A DNA stretch of 64,000 nucleotides from Nocardiopsis sp. CC223A. GTDB lineage: Bacteria > Actinomycetota > Actinomycetes > Streptosporangiales > Streptosporangiaceae. The stretch lies in the NCBI RefSeq assembly GCF_030766825.1, contig NZ_JASFDV010000015.1:1-64000 (forward strand), written 5' to 3'. Below are positions 24,930 through 34,181 of the stretch, piece by piece. The position numbers and the translations under genes are program-made. The notes under the pieces were generated by a model that saw only the letters and a list, made by a program, of their open reading frames with translations, was not told the origin of the DNA and ran no database searches. How positions within the stretch are numbered: the first letter of the stretch is position 1; the number at the start of each line of letters is the position of its first letter.

Positions 24930-25487
24930 TCAACGCCCCGTCGTCGGCCCCCAGGGTTTGGTCACCGAGACCGCGATGGCGAACGCGACCGCCGTGGAGG
25001 AGACCACCGGAGGGAAGAGCATCTCCGGATCGAAGGCCAGGGCACCCCCGGAGGCCGACGCCGCCCGCGCCTCCTCGGCCAGCGCCCCGACGGCCGGGGA
25101 GAGCGCGAAGACCACCAGGAGCACCAGGACCACGTTGAGCACCAGCTTGACCAGCACCCATTTGTAGCGCACCAGCCCGTACCTGCTCCCCAGTCCCAGC
25201 ACCACACCGCTGGCCAGGGTGAGTGCGCCGACCGCGATCATGGGCCAGGTGGCGAACGCCGCCGCGGCCACCGCCAGGGCCGCTCCGTCACCGCCCAGCA
25301 GAGCGGTGACCACCAGGATCCCCAGGACCAGATCGAGCCCGAGCCAGGCACCGGAGGCCGCGATGTGCACGATGAGGACGGCCTTGCGGGTGCGGGGGCC
25401 GAGCCTGCCCGGGCGCCGCCGCGGGGTCGGCCGTGATCGCCTCCGCCCGCCCCGCCGTGTCCGCTCCGTGGTTCCCGCCGTGTCCAT
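24930..25487 (-). CDS. Four-helix integral membrane protein
   Basis: This 185-residue protein has a basic, Arg-rich N-terminus of 35 residues. Four hydrophobic helices follow, the first reading VLIVHIAASGAWLGLDLVLG, with the last near the C-terminus (VVSSTAVAFAIAVSV). The His plus WLG pattern in helix 1 recalls the DUF2269/CopD-like small membrane families, but the assignment is loose. ATG 25487 follows GGAGGGG. It lies 130 bases upstream of, and in line with, the dynamin operon, so it could be its first gene. Confidence 0.72.
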   Translation of the reverse strand: MDTAGTTERTRRGGRRRSRPTPRRRPGRLGPRTRKAVLIVHIAASGAWLGLDLVLGILVVTALLGGDGAALAVAAAAFATWPMIAVGALTLASGVVLGLGSRYGLVRYKWVLVKLVLNVVLVLLVVFALSPAVGALAEEARAASASGGALAFDPEMLFPPVVSSTAVAFAIAVSVTKPWGPTTGR

Positions 25488-25664
25488 GGCCCCTCCGCTC
25501 ATCACCTGTGCGGCCAGTATTCGTGTGGGGCGGCGACACGGCGTACAGCGTGCGGCGTATCCGCGCGTACGTGATTTCGCGGGTGCGCCCAGGGATCGGA
25601 GGTGATCCACGCCACGTTCGGCCGCCGGGGCGTGCCACCGGGACTGAACACTGTTTACCCTGGC

Positions 25665-25682
25665 GGTGAACAGTTGTTCACC
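25665..25682. promoter_or_regulatory. Palindromic operator before the MFS/TetR operon
   Basis: GGTGAACAGTTGTTCACC has 8-base perfect arms and ends 23 bases before the MFS start. A related half, TGAACACTGTTTAC, lies just upstream (25645-25658). The TetR gene downstream in the same operon is the likely ligand-responsive repressor. Confidence 0.6.
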
Positions 25683-25705
25683 CCCTCCCACCCCCCGGAG
25701 GCCCC

Positions 25706-27202
25706 ATGTCGTCCGCACCGCGGATGCCCGCCTGGCTCACCACCGGCGTCCTCACCCTCTGCGGCATGATCGTCGCCCTCCAGCAGACCCTGGTCATCCC
25801 GCTCCTCCCGGACCTGCCCGGGATCCTGGACGTGTCCGCCGACGACGCCTCCTGGCTGGTCACCGCCACCCTGCTGGCCGGCGCCGTGGCCACCCCGATC
25901 GTCGCCCGCATGGCCGACATGTACGGCAAGCGCCGCATGCTGCTGGTCTCGCTCGCGGTGATGACGGCCGGGTCCCTCATCGCCGCCGTCGGCGGGAGCT
26001 TCGTGCCGCTCCTGATCGGGCGCGCCATGCAGGGGTTCGGGGCCTCCCTCATCCCGGTGGGCATCAGCATCATGCGCGACCAGCTGCCCCGGGAGAAACT
26101 GGCCGGGGGCGTCGCGCTGATGAGCGCGACCCTGGGCATCGGCGGCGCGCTCGGACTCCCGCTGTCGGGGGTGCTCTACGGCGCGTTCGGATGGACGTCC
26201 CTGTTCTGGTCCACCGCCGCCGTCGGCGCCGTGCTCATCGCGCTCATCCGGCTGTCGGTCGCCGAGTCGCCGCAGCGCTCCCCGGGCCGCTTCGACATCC
26301 TGGGCGCCCTGGTGCTGTCCGTCGTCCTGGTCGGCCTGCTGCTCGTGTTGTCCAAGGGCGCCGCCTGGGGCTGGGGCGGACCGCGGGTGCTCGCCCTGAC
26401 CGGGGTGTCGGTCCTGTTCCTGGCCCTGTGGATCCCGCTCCAGCTCAAGACCCGCGCCCCCATGGTCGACCTGCGCACGGCGGTGCTGCCGCCGGTGCTG
26501 CTGACCAACATCGCGTCCTACTTCGCCGGGTTCGCGATGTTCCTCAACGGCCTCGTCCTCACCCAGGAGCTCCAGGTGCCGACGGAGACCGGGTACGGCC
26601 TGGCGCTGCCGGTGGTCACGGCGGGTCTCCTCATGGTGCCGAGCGGGCTGATGATGCTGGCGTTCTCCCCCGTGGCCGGCCGCATGCTCGACCGGTGGGG
26701 CGGCAAGCCGACCCTGCTGATCGGGCTGGCCCTCATGGGGCTGACCTACCTGGTCCGGGTACTGGTCCCCGGTTCCCTGGTCAACGCGGTCCTGGGGAGC
26801 ACCCTGGTCAGTGTGGGCACGGCCATTTCCTTCGCGGCGATGCCCGTCCTGATCATGAGCGCGGTGCCCCGTGGCGGGACCGCCGCCGCCAACGGGATCA
26901 ACGCGCTGGTCCGCTCCCTGGGCACCTCCTCGGCCAGCGCGCTGCTCGCCCTGTTGTTCGCGTCGCTGACGGTGACCGTGGACGGCGTGCCCCACCCGTC
27001 GGCCGCGGGCATGGACGCCGCGCTGTGGGCCGGGGTCGCGGCCTGCGCCGCGGGCGTCGCCGTCGGGCTGTTCATCCCGGTGCGGGGGCGGGAGGCCGAA
27101 CCCGACCCGGGTCCCGTGCCGGCACCGCCCCGGGACCACTCGGTGCCGGCCCCCGACGCGGACGGTTACCCTCGTCATCCCCGGGAATCCACGGGGACCT
27201 GA
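25706..27202 (+). CDS. MFS multidrug transporter
   Basis: This 498-residue proton-coupled exporter has about 14 membrane helices. The N-terminal half has QQTLVIPLLPDLPGIL, SWLVTATLLAGAVATPI and motif A ARMADMYGKRRMLL; a motif C-like ATLGIGGALGLPLSG follows. These mark the DHA2-like drug exporters. The last 40 residues are a polar Pro-rich tail. ATG 25706 follows GGAGG. A TetR regulator starts 19 bases after its stop, so the two form a self-regulated operon behind a palindromic operator. Confidence 0.92.
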   Translation: MSSAPRMPAWLTTGVLTLCGMIVALQQTLVIPLLPDLPGILDVSADDASWLVTATLLAGAVATPIVARMADMYGKRRMLLVSLAVMTAGSLIAAVGGSFVPLLIGRAMQGFGASLIPVGISIMRDQLPREKLAGGVALMSATLGIGGALGLPLSGVLYGAFGWTSLFWSTAAVGAVLIALIRLSVAESPQRSPGRFDILGALVLSVVLVGLLLVLSKGAAWGWGGPRVLALTGVSVLFLALWIPLQLKTRAPMVDLRTAVLPPVLLTNIASYFAGFAMFLNGLVLTQELQVPTETGYGLALPVVTAGLLMVPSGLMMLAFSPVAGRMLDRWGGKPTLLIGLALMGLTYLVRVLVPGSLVNAVLGSTLVSVGTAISFAAMPVLIMSAVPRGGTAAANGINALVRSLGTSSASALLALLFASLTVTVDGVPHPSAAGMDAALWAGVAACAAGVAVGLFIPVRGREAEPDPGPVPAPPRDHSVPAPDADGYPRHPRESTGT

Positions 27203-27221
27203 ACGCCGGGAGCTCCGCACC

Positions 27222-27830
27222 GTGACCAGAACCGACAGCCGTGAGGCGATCATCGCCGCCGCCCGGGCGCTCTTCAGCGAACACGGGTACAAAGGGGTGA
27301 CCGTCCGCGACATCGCCGCGGCGGCCGGTGTTTCCCCGGCCCTGGTCATCAAGCACTACGGGAGCAAGGCCGAACTCTTCGACGCCATGGGGCCGCACCG
27401 CATCCCCACGGGCGACCTCGACCTGCCCCGGTCCGCGCTGGGCCGGGCGCTGGTGCAGAAGGTCCTCACCCGCCACAGGCACGGTCTGCCCGAGAACTGG
27501 CTGATGACCACCGCCCGGGTGCGCGAGTCCCCGGGGGCCGACCGCGTTCCGGTGTGCGAGGAACTCCTGGACAGCGTGGCCCGTATCATCGGCGACACCA
27601 CCCCGGACCGGCGCCACGCGAGCGCCGTCGCCTGCCAGATGATCGGGCTCGCCGAGGGCCTGCGGGTCGTGGGCCTGTTCCGGAAGCTCCCCGACGAGGA
27701 ACTTCTGGACCTGTACGCTCCGGCCGTGCAGGCCCACATCGACGCCTGCGCCCCCGCCGTACCCGACCCGCCCGCCGGGGGCCGGGGACCACGCGGCGCG
27801 ACGTCGGCGGTTCCGGGCCGCAGGACCTGA
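27222..27830 (+). CDS. TetR/AcrR family regulator
   Basis: This 202-residue regulator has the N-terminal helix-turn-helix at residues 7-53 (SREAIIAAARALFSEHGYKG, then DIAAAAGVSPALVIKHYGSKAELFDAM). The C-terminal domain of the TetR_C_17-like type contains a conserved WLMTTARVRES segment. The start is GTG. It is downstream of the exporter gene in the same operon and probably represses both through the palindrome at 25665. Confidence 0.9.
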   Translation: MTRTDSREAIIAAARALFSEHGYKGVTVRDIAAAAGVSPALVIKHYGSKAELFDAMGPHRIPTGDLDLPRSALGRALVQKVLTRHRHGLPENWLMTTARVRESPGADRVPVCEELLDSVARIIGDTTPDRRHASAVACQMIGLAEGLRVVGLFRKLPDEELLDLYAPAVQAHIDACAPAVPDPPAGGRGPRGATSAVPGRRT

Positions 27831-27900
27831 CGTCGCACCGTACCCGGGACAGGGCCCGCCGGGTCCGCACCTCCTCCAGGGCCCGAGCGGAGGGCATCCC

Positions 27901-28467
27901 ATGAGGATCAGCAACGAATTCGTCGTCCACGCACCCGTCGAGCGGTCCTGGGAGCTGCTCACCGACGTGGAGTCCCTCGTCCCCTGTATTCCCGGGGTAC
28001 GGCTGGTCGGGGCCGACGGCGACACGCACCTGGCCGAGGCGCGCATCAAGGTCGGCCCCGCCGTGGTCGCCTGCCACGGAACCGCACGCCTGGTGGAGAA
28101 GGACGAGAGCGCCCGCCGCATCGTCGTCGAGGCGACCGGCCGGTCCCGGCGCGGCGAGGGGACCGGCGCGGCCCTCATCACCGCCGACCTGCACGGACGC
28201 GGGGAGCACACCGCCGTGTCCGTGACCACCGACCTGGAGCTGACCGGCGGGCTGACCCGCTGGAGCGAGCCCGTGCTCACCGAGGTCGCGGGCGGGCTGA
28301 TGGAGCGCTGTGCCCGCCGCCTGGACGAGCATGCGCCCCGGGGCGGCACGGACGGGGGCCCGGCCGCGCCGAAGCGGGACGGGGTCGGCGTCCAGCGGCT
28401 GTGGTCGGCGGCCGCCCTGCTGGTGGTGGCGGGCAGCATGCTGCTGGGCTACCTGCTCTTCGGCTAG
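27901..28467 (+). CDS. CoxG-like SRPBCC domain protein with C-terminal anchor
   Basis: The first 145 residues of this 188-residue protein are an SRPBCC fold of the CoxG (carbon monoxide dehydrogenase subunit G) type: NEFVVHAPVERSWELLTDVESLVPCIPGVRLVG at the start and a final long helix GGLMERCARRLDEH. A linker and one C-terminal membrane helix (LWSAAALLVVAGSMLLGYLLFG) follow, as in proteins that recruit partners to the membrane. No CO dehydrogenase genes are nearby, so its partner is unknown. It starts with ATG after GGAGGGC. Confidence 0.85.
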   Translation: MRISNEFVVHAPVERSWELLTDVESLVPCIPGVRLVGADGDTHLAEARIKVGPAVVACHGTARLVEKDESARRIVVEATGRSRRGEGTGAALITADLHGRGEHTAVSVTTDLELTGGLTRWSEPVLTEVAGGLMERCARRLDEHAPRGGTDGGPAAPKRDGVGVQRLWSAAALLVVAGSMLLGYLLFG

Positions 28468-29053
28468 CCGTACCGGCCACGGAGCCACAGGACGACGTCG
28501 CCACCGCCTACACCGTCGGCCACCTGTGCGGTCTCCTCACCATCGTGCCGCCGACCGGCCGGATCGCGCCCCGCATCATGCGGTTCGACCTGCGCGAGGA
28601 GTCGGCGAGGCTGTGGCGGAAGAGCAGAAGGTGAGCGGCGGCCGGGATCGGGGCGGGGGGAGGCCCCGGCGCCGCCCAAGACCCTGTTGCAGACCGGCGA
28701 TGTGCCGGCCGTCGTGGTGGCGCCCGCCGACGTCCGGAAGGTCGAGAGGAGGCCCGGGTACCCGATGGTCTGCCAGAGGACCACCGGCTTCGTCCGCCTG
28801 GAGCCGGGCCCGGCACCGGGCGTCCTGGCCGACCGGATCGTCGTCCCGGTCTGTGACCGGCGGCCGGCCCCTTCCGGTCCCGGTACCGCCCGGGCCGCGT
28901 TACCAGGGGGCCGGTCTTGTCCCCGGAGGACGGCTCTGGTGATATTGGTGTGTCCCCCGTCACCCCCGGCGGGACGCACCCCCCGATCTGGCGCACGGAG
29001 CACGCGCGGGCGTGCCACGGACGGCTCCGCCGTGCGTCCGCGCCGGAGGAGAC
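28468..29053 (+). other. 586-bp stretch with two gene-like fragments
   Basis: No complete gene is convincing. Two segments have the genome's high third-position GC but no proper start. One, about 28470-28634, ends VPPTGRIAPRIMRF...ARLWRKSRR. The other, about 28680-28870 in another frame, encodes LLQTGDVPAVVVAPADVRKV and onward. They look like remnants of a decayed gene or genes. Just before the regulator at 29054 a CCGGAGGAGA ribosome site is visible. Confidence 0.35.
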
Positions 29054-30271
29054 ATGACCCGTCCCCCGCGGGAGAGCGGCCGCACGGACCCGTTCTCCGA
29101 CATCCCCCCGGAGGTGGGCGCCCGCCTGCGCTCCCTGGCGCCGGTGCTGGTGGAGGAGGCCCTCGCCGGTATCCACCGCAGGCTCGGTGAGGCCCTGGTG
29201 GCACCGGGCTCGAAGATCGGGGCGCGCCGCCTGCTCGACATCGGGGTGCAGGGCTTCATGGCGCGGTTGGGGACGGATCGCGGCCCCGACGAGGCACTGC
29301 TCGCGCGTTTCCGGGCGTTCGGCGCCCACGAGGCCGGACACGGACGCGGCCTGGAGCGCCTGCACGCCGGAATGCGCGTCATCGCCGCCGTCGTCTGGCG
29401 TGTCCTGTCCGACGACGACGCCCTGTCCCGCGACCGGCTGGGGCCGCTGGGCGAGGCCGTCCTGCTCTTCCAGGAGGAGCTCGGCGCGGCCGCCGCCCAG
29501 GGGCACGCCCGGGTGAGCTCCGCGGGCGTCGACGCCTCCCGGCACCGCCGCACCCGGTTGCTGGAGGCCCTGCTGACCGGGGTCGGCCGGGACCCGGCGG
29601 CGGTCGCGGCGCTGGCCCGCGGCGCCCACTGGCGCACACCCGAGCGCGCCGCCGTGGTCCTGGTCCGCCCCGGGCCGGCGGGCGGCGGGGCCGGGCGGCC
29701 CGACACCCTGCCCCCGTCGCTGCCGCCCGACGCGCTGGTCGACCTGGAGCGCCCCGAACCCTGCGCGCTGCTCCCCGATCCCGAGGGCCCCGGCAGGCTG
29801 CGGGCGCTGGAGCGGTCGCTGCGGGGCGCCTGCGCGGTACTGGGGCCGAGCGTGCCGCTGGAGCGAGTTCCGGAGTCGCTGGAGCGGGCCCGGGATCTGG
29901 CCGAACTCGTGCGTTCCGGGGCGGTCCCCGGGAACGGCCTGGTGCGCTGGGACGACCACCTGCTGGCGCTGCTGTTCTCCCGCGACACCGGCCTGCTCTC
30001 CGCGATGGCCCGGGCCCGGCTGGCTCCGCTGGCCGAGCTGCGCCCGCACCAGCGGGAGCGGATGGCCCAGACCCTGCTGGCCTGGCTGGAGGCCGGATCC
30101 AACGCCAACGAGGCCGCCGAGCGGCTGCGCATCCACCCGCAGACCGTGCGGTACCGGATGCGGCGGCTGGAGGAGCTGTTCGGGGCGCGGCTGCGCGACC
30201 CCGGCGAGCGGTTCGAACTCGAACTCGTGCTGCGCGCCCGCCGGCTGCCCGGGACCGTCGAAGACCCGTGA
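29054..30271 (+). CDS. PucR-type helix-turn-helix regulator
   Basis: This 405-residue regulator ends in the PucR C-terminal helix-turn-helix: [37 protein letters not shown], given here by the key parts [19 protein letters not shown] and RRLEELFG. The N-terminal 160 residues are a helical RsbR_N-like sensor region, and the centre is a degenerate GGDEF-like/CdaR domain. Such proteins activate catabolic or secondary-metabolic genes. ATG 29054 has a strong GGAGGAG ribosome site. No obvious target operon adjoins. Confidence 0.85.
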   Translation: MTRPPRESGRTDPFSDIPPEVGARLRSLAPVLVEEALAGIHRRLGEALVAPGSKIGARRLLDIGVQGFMARLGTDRGPDEALLARFRAFGAHEAGHGRGLERLHAGMRVIAAVVWRVLSDDDALSRDRLGPLGEAVLLFQEELGAAAAQGHARVSSAGVDASRHRRTRLLEALLTGVGRDPAAVAALARGAHWRTPERAAVVLVRPGPAGGGAGRPDTLPPSLPPDALVDLERPEPCALLPDPEGPGRLRALERSLRGACAVLGPSVPLERVPESLERARDLAELVRSGAVPGNGLVRWDDHLLALLFSRDTGLLSAMARARLAPLAELRPHQRERMAQTLLAWLEAGSNANEAAERLRIHPQTVRYRMRRLEELFGARLRDPGERFELELVLRARRLPGTVEDP

Positions 30272-30302
30272 GGGTCGCACGGAGGCCCCGGGCGGATCGG
30301 GG

Positions 30303-31268
30303 TCAGTCCCGCGGGGCGAGGTCCCGGACCACCCCGGCCGGGTCGATCCCCGGCGGCAGGATCGGGGCCAGGGCCGGGGTGGTCACCCCGTTCTCGACGT
30401 AGGCGCCGATGCGCTCACGGCAGTACTCGGCCGGGCCGTGCACGATCAGCTCGTCGACCACCGAGTCGGGGATGGCGGCCAGCGCGCCCTTGCGGTCCCC
30501 CTCGTCCCAGGCCTTCCACATCGGGTTCAGCTCCTCGCGGCCCAGCCACTCGTGGAACGCCCGGTACACCGGGACGTTGAGGTAGGCCGAGATCGCCCAG
30601 CGGCCGATCCCCCGGGCGGTGTCCGCGTCGGCGCCGGGGATGACGAAGATCCGGGCGACGATCTCCTTGCCCTCGCCCTGTTCGTGCACGTACGGGACCA
30701 CGGTCCGCACGTCCTCGGGGGACAGCCAGTTGATGATCGCGCCGTCGGCCTCACGCCCGGCCAGCCGCAGCATGCCCGGCCGCAGCGCCGCCACCAGGAT
30801 CGGCGGGACCTGCGGCGGCACCGCGCCCAGGGTGAAGCCCTGGACGGAGAACGTGTCGTAGTCGGCCTTGACCCGGGCGCCGGTGAACGCCTCGCGCAGG
30901 AAGCGGACGGTGTCGCGGACCTTCTTGAAGGGCTCGGTGAAGGGGATGGCGTTCCAGCGTTCGACGATGACGTTGGAGGAGGTGCCGATCCCCAGGGCGA
31001 ACCGGCCGGGCGCGGCCGCGGCCATCGTCGCCGCGCTCATCGCCAGGGTCGCCGGGCCGCGCGTGTAGGCGGGCACGATGGCGGTGCCCAGGCGCAGGTC
31101 GGGAGCCCAGACCGAGGCCAGGGCCAGGGGGGTGAACGCGTCGGTGGCGCCCGCTTCGGCCGACCACAGGTCGGTGTAGCCCTGGTCGGGCATGCGCTCG
31201 ATGATCGCCCGCTGGTCGAGGAGCGGGATCCCCTCAAGCGGAACGGTCATGCCCCAGCGACTGGTCAT
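30303..31268 (-). CDS. LLM class F420-dependent oxidoreductase
   Basis: This 321-residue protein is a luciferase-like TIM barrel. It keeps family features such as DLWSAEAG near the N-terminus, the strand [25 protein letters not shown] (the residues around the cofactor phosphate) and the late [20 protein letters not shown] helix. In actinomycetes these usually use reduced F420 for hydride transfer. The substrate is unknown. ATG 31268 follows GGGAG. Confidence 0.9.
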   Translation of the reverse strand: MTSRWGMTVPLEGIPLLDQRAIIERMPDQGYTDLWSAEAGATDAFTPLALASVWAPDLRLGTAIVPAYTRGPATLAMSAATMAAAAPGRFALGIGTSSNVIVERWNAIPFTEPFKKVRDTVRFLREAFTGARVKADYDTFSVQGFTLGAVPPQVPPILVAALRPGMLRLAGREADGAIINWLSPEDVRTVVPYVHEQGEGKEIVARIFVIPGADADTARGIGRWAISAYLNVPVYRAFHEWLGREELNPMWKAWDEGDRKGALAAIPDSVVDELIVHGPAEYCRERIGAYVENGVTTPALAPILPPGIDPAGVVRDLAPRD

Positions 31269-31313
31269 GGTGGCTCCCTGTCGGTGTCGTCCGTGCCGGT
31301 GACCCCCGACCAT

Positions 31314-31327
31314 ACCGCCCGGTCGGT
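31314..31327. promoter_or_regulatory. ACCG..CGGT palindrome upstream of LLM gene
   Basis: ACCGCCCGGTCGGT has 6 of 7 pairs matching and lies 46 bases before the LLM oxidoreductase start. It resembles TetR-family operators of the ACCGACCGGTCGGT class. No TetR gene adjoins, so the regulator would act from elsewhere. Confidence 0.35.
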
Positions 31328-31445
31328 CTGTTGTCTTCGGGCGGGCCCGCGACATGGCGACCCGGTCCCGCACCGGAAGTGCGGTCCCGCACCGGAGTAT
31401 GTTCGTAGGGCCCGAAGAACACAGCGGACGAAAGAGGCCCTCACC

Positions 31446-31982
31446 GTGGCCGTACCACCCTCCCCCTACGACTTCCTGCCCCCGGTCGCGCCGTTCACCG
31501 TGACCAGCACCGACGTCGCCGACGGGCGGCTCCTGTCCCGCGCCCAGGTCAGCGGGATCATGGGCGCGGGCGGCGAGGACGTCTCGCCACAGCTGTCCTG
31601 GAGCGGCGCCCCCGAGGGGACGCAGAGCTTCGCCGTGACCTGCTTCGACCCCGACGCCCCCACCGCCAGCGGGTTCTGGCACTGGGCCGTGGCCAACATC
31701 CCCGCCGACGTCACCGAACTGCCCGCCGGGGCCGGATCCGGTGAGGCCGGCGCCCTGCCCGCCGGTGCCGTCACCCTGCGCAACGACGCGGGCGGCCACC
31801 GCTACATCGGCGCCGCACCGCCGGCCGGGCACGGACCGCACCGGTACTTCTTCGTGGTGCACGCCGTGAACGTGCCCGAACTGGCCGTGGACGCCTCCGC
31901 CAGCCCGGCGTTCCTCGGGTTCAACCTGTTCTCGCACTCCATCGGGCGCGCGATCATCACCCCCGTCTACGAACAGAAGTAG
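31446..31982 (+). CDS. YbhB/YbcL family PEBP-like protein
   Basis: This 178-residue cytoplasmic protein has the phosphatidylethanolamine-binding fold. Conserved strands are visible: [39 protein letters not shown] (key parts DPDAP and GFWHW), [25 protein letters not shown] (key GPHRY). Together they form the anion-binding pocket. Bacterial members have no firm function. The GTG start follows AGAGGCCC. A strong terminator lies 21 bases after the stop. Confidence 0.92.
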   Translation: MAVPPSPYDFLPPVAPFTVTSTDVADGRLLSRAQVSGIMGAGGEDVSPQLSWSGAPEGTQSFAVTCFDPDAPTASGFWHWAVANIPADVTELPAGAGSGEAGALPAGAVTLRNDAGGHRYIGAAPPAGHGPHRYFFVVHAVNVPELAVDASASPAFLGFNLFSHSIGRAIITPVYEQK

Positions 31983-32003
31983 GGCGGGGACGGACGGCGT
32001 GTC

Positions 32004-32041
32004 GAGGGCGGGTGTCCTCTCCCCAGAGAGCACCCGCCCTC
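32004..32041 (+). terminator. Hairpin terminator after PEBP-like gene
   Basis: An 11-bp outer stem (GAGGGCGGGTG with CACCCGCCCTC) extended by inner CTCT/AGAG pairing, followed by a T/C-rich tail. Confidence 0.75.
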
Positions 32042-32202
32042 GGCCCTCTTCCTCCCGGGGGCCGATGGATACACGCGCGAGGGGGTCCAACGGTTCACCG
32101 CCGAGCCGGATCCGGCCAATGACGGGCCATCACGCCCGCCGGAGACTACTCTCGGTCCATCCCCCCGCGATCCGCCAGACACGGCTTGGAAGGGTTCGTC
32201 CG

Positions 32203-33270
32203 GTGCCAGAGAAGTCTTCGAGGAAACCGACCATCGTGGTGACGACGGCGGGGTCGGCGCCCACCCCCGGCACCATCCTCCACCTGCGGGCGCAGGGCTA
32301 CCGTGTGGTCGCCACCGACGTCGACCCGACCGCACCGGGCCTGTACCTCGCCGACCGCGGCCACCTCGTCCCCCCGGGTGACAGCGAGGCCTTCCTGCCC
32401 CGCATGCGCGCGCTGTGCGCCGAGGAGGGCGCGGTCGCCGTCATCCCCCTGGTCGACGAGGAACTGCTGCACGTCGGCGGCCTGGCCGAGGACGGGGTCG
32501 CCGTGCTGCTGCCGCTGCCCGAGTTCGTCGCCACCTGCCTGGACAAGTACCGGCTCATGCGCGAACTCGACGCCGCCGGGATCGGTGTCCCCCGCACCCG
32601 GCTCGCCTCCGAATGGCCCACCGACACCTTCGACGCCGAACGGGGACTGGTGGTCAAGCCGCGCAGCGGCCGGGGCAGCCGCGGGGTGCGGATCATCGAC
32701 TCGGTCGACGACCTGGCCCGGGTCGTGGCCGAGAGCGGTCACCCCGCCGACGAGCTCATCGTCCAGGAACGGATCACCGGCCCCGAGTACACCGTGTCCG
32801 TGGTGGCCTGGCGCGACGGCGGTGTACAGGCCGTCGTCCCCAAGGAGGTCGTCCTCAAGCAGGGCGTCACCAAGTACGCGGTGACCCGCCGCAACGAGGC
32901 GGTCATCGAGACCTGCCGGGCGGTCCAGGAGTCCCTGCGGGCCGACGGGCCCTTCAACGTCCAGCTGTGCCTGGACGAGAGCGGCACGCCCCGGGTGTTC
33001 GAGATCAACCCGCGTTTCTCCTCCACCTCCGCGCTCACCGCCGCCGCCGGGGTCGACGAGATCGCCGGCCTGGTGGGCCAGGCGATCGGGAACGGCCCGC
33101 GGCTCGCCGACGACTGGCGCGAGGGGGTGACCATGGTGCGGCGCTGGACCGACGACTTCATCGACGAGGAGCAGTTCACCTCGCACGGCATCAGCCCGGC
33201 GCCCGCCACCGTCGGCGTTCCGGTCCGGGACCCCGGCCCGGCGCCGGTGGTACCGGTGACGGGTCGGTGA
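32203..33270 (+). CDS. ATP-grasp domain ligase
   Basis: This 355-residue protein is built like a carbamoyl-phosphate-synthase-type ATP-grasp enzyme. A Rossmann pre-domain (TIVVTTAGSAPTPGTILHL) is followed by the ATP-grasp core with KYRLMRELDAAGIGVPRT, VVKPRSGRGSRGV (nucleotide loop), IVQERITGPEYTV and the metal-binding FEINPRFSSTS. Such enzymes join a carboxylate to an amine, thiol or hydroxyl through an acylphosphate. The substrate is unknown. The GTG at 32203 follows GGAAGGGT. Its stop overlaps the start of an inositol-monophosphatase-family gene, which suggests that both act on one pathway. Confidence 0.85.
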   Translation: MPEKSSRKPTIVVTTAGSAPTPGTILHLRAQGYRVVATDVDPTAPGLYLADRGHLVPPGDSEAFLPRMRALCAEEGAVAVIPLVDEELLHVGGLAEDGVAVLLPLPEFVATCLDKYRLMRELDAAGIGVPRTRLASEWPTDTFDAERGLVVKPRSGRGSRGVRIIDSVDDLARVVAESGHPADELIVQERITGPEYTVSVVAWRDGGVQAVVPKEVVLKQGVTKYAVTRRNEAVIETCRAVQESLRADGPFNVQLCLDESGTPRVFEINPRFSSTSALTAAAGVDEIAGLVGQAIGNGPRLADDWREGVTMVRRWTDDFIDEEQFTSHGISPAPATVGVPVRDPGPAPVVPVTGR

Positions 33271-34115
33271 GCGGGACCGTGAGCGAGCCGATGGGCGGGA
33301 CGGGCGGCGCGGCCACGGGAGAGCCGGGCGGCGGGCACCCGCTCGCGGAGGCGGTGGCCGGGGCGGTCACCGAGGTCGGCGTCCTGCTGCGCGAGTGGCG
33401 CGCGGACGCCGCGGCACTGCGGGGCGTGTGGGAGGGGAGCCAGTTCAAGGCCGAGGCCGACGCCCGGGCGCACCGGGCGCTGTCGGAGCGGCTCACCGCG
33501 ATCGATCCGGGCATCCCCGTGGTCAGCGAGGAGGACCCCGATTCCCTGGCCCGGGAGCGTCCGCCCCGGTACTGGCTGATCGACCCCATCGACGGGACCG
33601 CCAGCTACGCGCACGGGTTCCCCGGGTACGTCACCCAGGCCGCCCTGGTCATCGGCGACCGCCCCGAGGTCGCCGCCGTGTACGCCCCCGAGCCCCGGAC
33701 CCTGTACACCGCCGTGCGCGGCCGGGGCGCCCGCCGCGACGGCGTCCCCCTGCCCCGGCACCGGGCCGCCCCGCCCGGGCACGGGGTGCTCACCGACAAC
33801 ACCCCCGAGCCGCGCGGCATCGCCGCCCGGGTCGCCGAGCACTTCGGGTACGACGGCTACCTGGAGAGCGGCAGCATCTCCCTGAAACTGTGCCTGATCG
33901 CCGAGGGGACCGCCCACCTGTTCGTCAAGGACGTGCCCGTGCGCGACTGGGACGTGGCCGCTCCCGGCCTGATCCTGGCCGAGACCGGGGGGCTGCTCAC
34001 CCGGCTGGACGGCACGCCCTTCCGGTACCGCGGAGGGTACGAGCACACCGGGCTGGTCGGCGGAGCCGACCCGGCGACCTGCCGCACGGTCGCGCGCTGG
34101 CTCGCCGACCGATGA
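33267..34115 (+). CDS. Inositol-monophosphatase/CysQ family phosphatase
   Basis: This 282-residue metal-dependent phosphatase shows the three family motifs: VVSEEDP (metal Glu), DPIDGTASYAHGFPGY (metal Asp cluster) and DWDVAAPGLILAETGG. Substrates of the family include inositol phosphate, 3'-phosphoadenosine-5'-phosphate and sugar phosphates. It overlaps the ATP-grasp gene by GTGA, so a dedicated role beside that ligase is likelier than general inositol metabolism. The first 20 residues are Gly-rich and unconserved; an ATG at 33291 is a shorter start. Confidence 0.88.
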   Translation: MSGTVSEPMGGTGGAATGEPGGGHPLAEAVAGAVTEVGVLLREWRADAAALRGVWEGSQFKAEADARAHRALSERLTAIDPGIPVVSEEDPDSLARERPPRYWLIDPIDGTASYAHGFPGYVTQAALVIGDRPEVAAVYAPEPRTLYTAVRGRGARRDGVPLPRHRAAPPGHGVLTDNTPEPRGIAARVAEHFGYDGYLESGSISLKLCLIAEGTAHLFVKDVPVRDWDVAAPGLILAETGGLLTRLDGTPFRYRGGYEHTGLVGGADPATCRTVARWLADR

Positions 34116-34181
34116 CCCTTCCCCCGCCCCGGGGCGCGCGCGTATCGTGTGGGCACCGCACCGCGCCCCAGGGGGTGGGAA

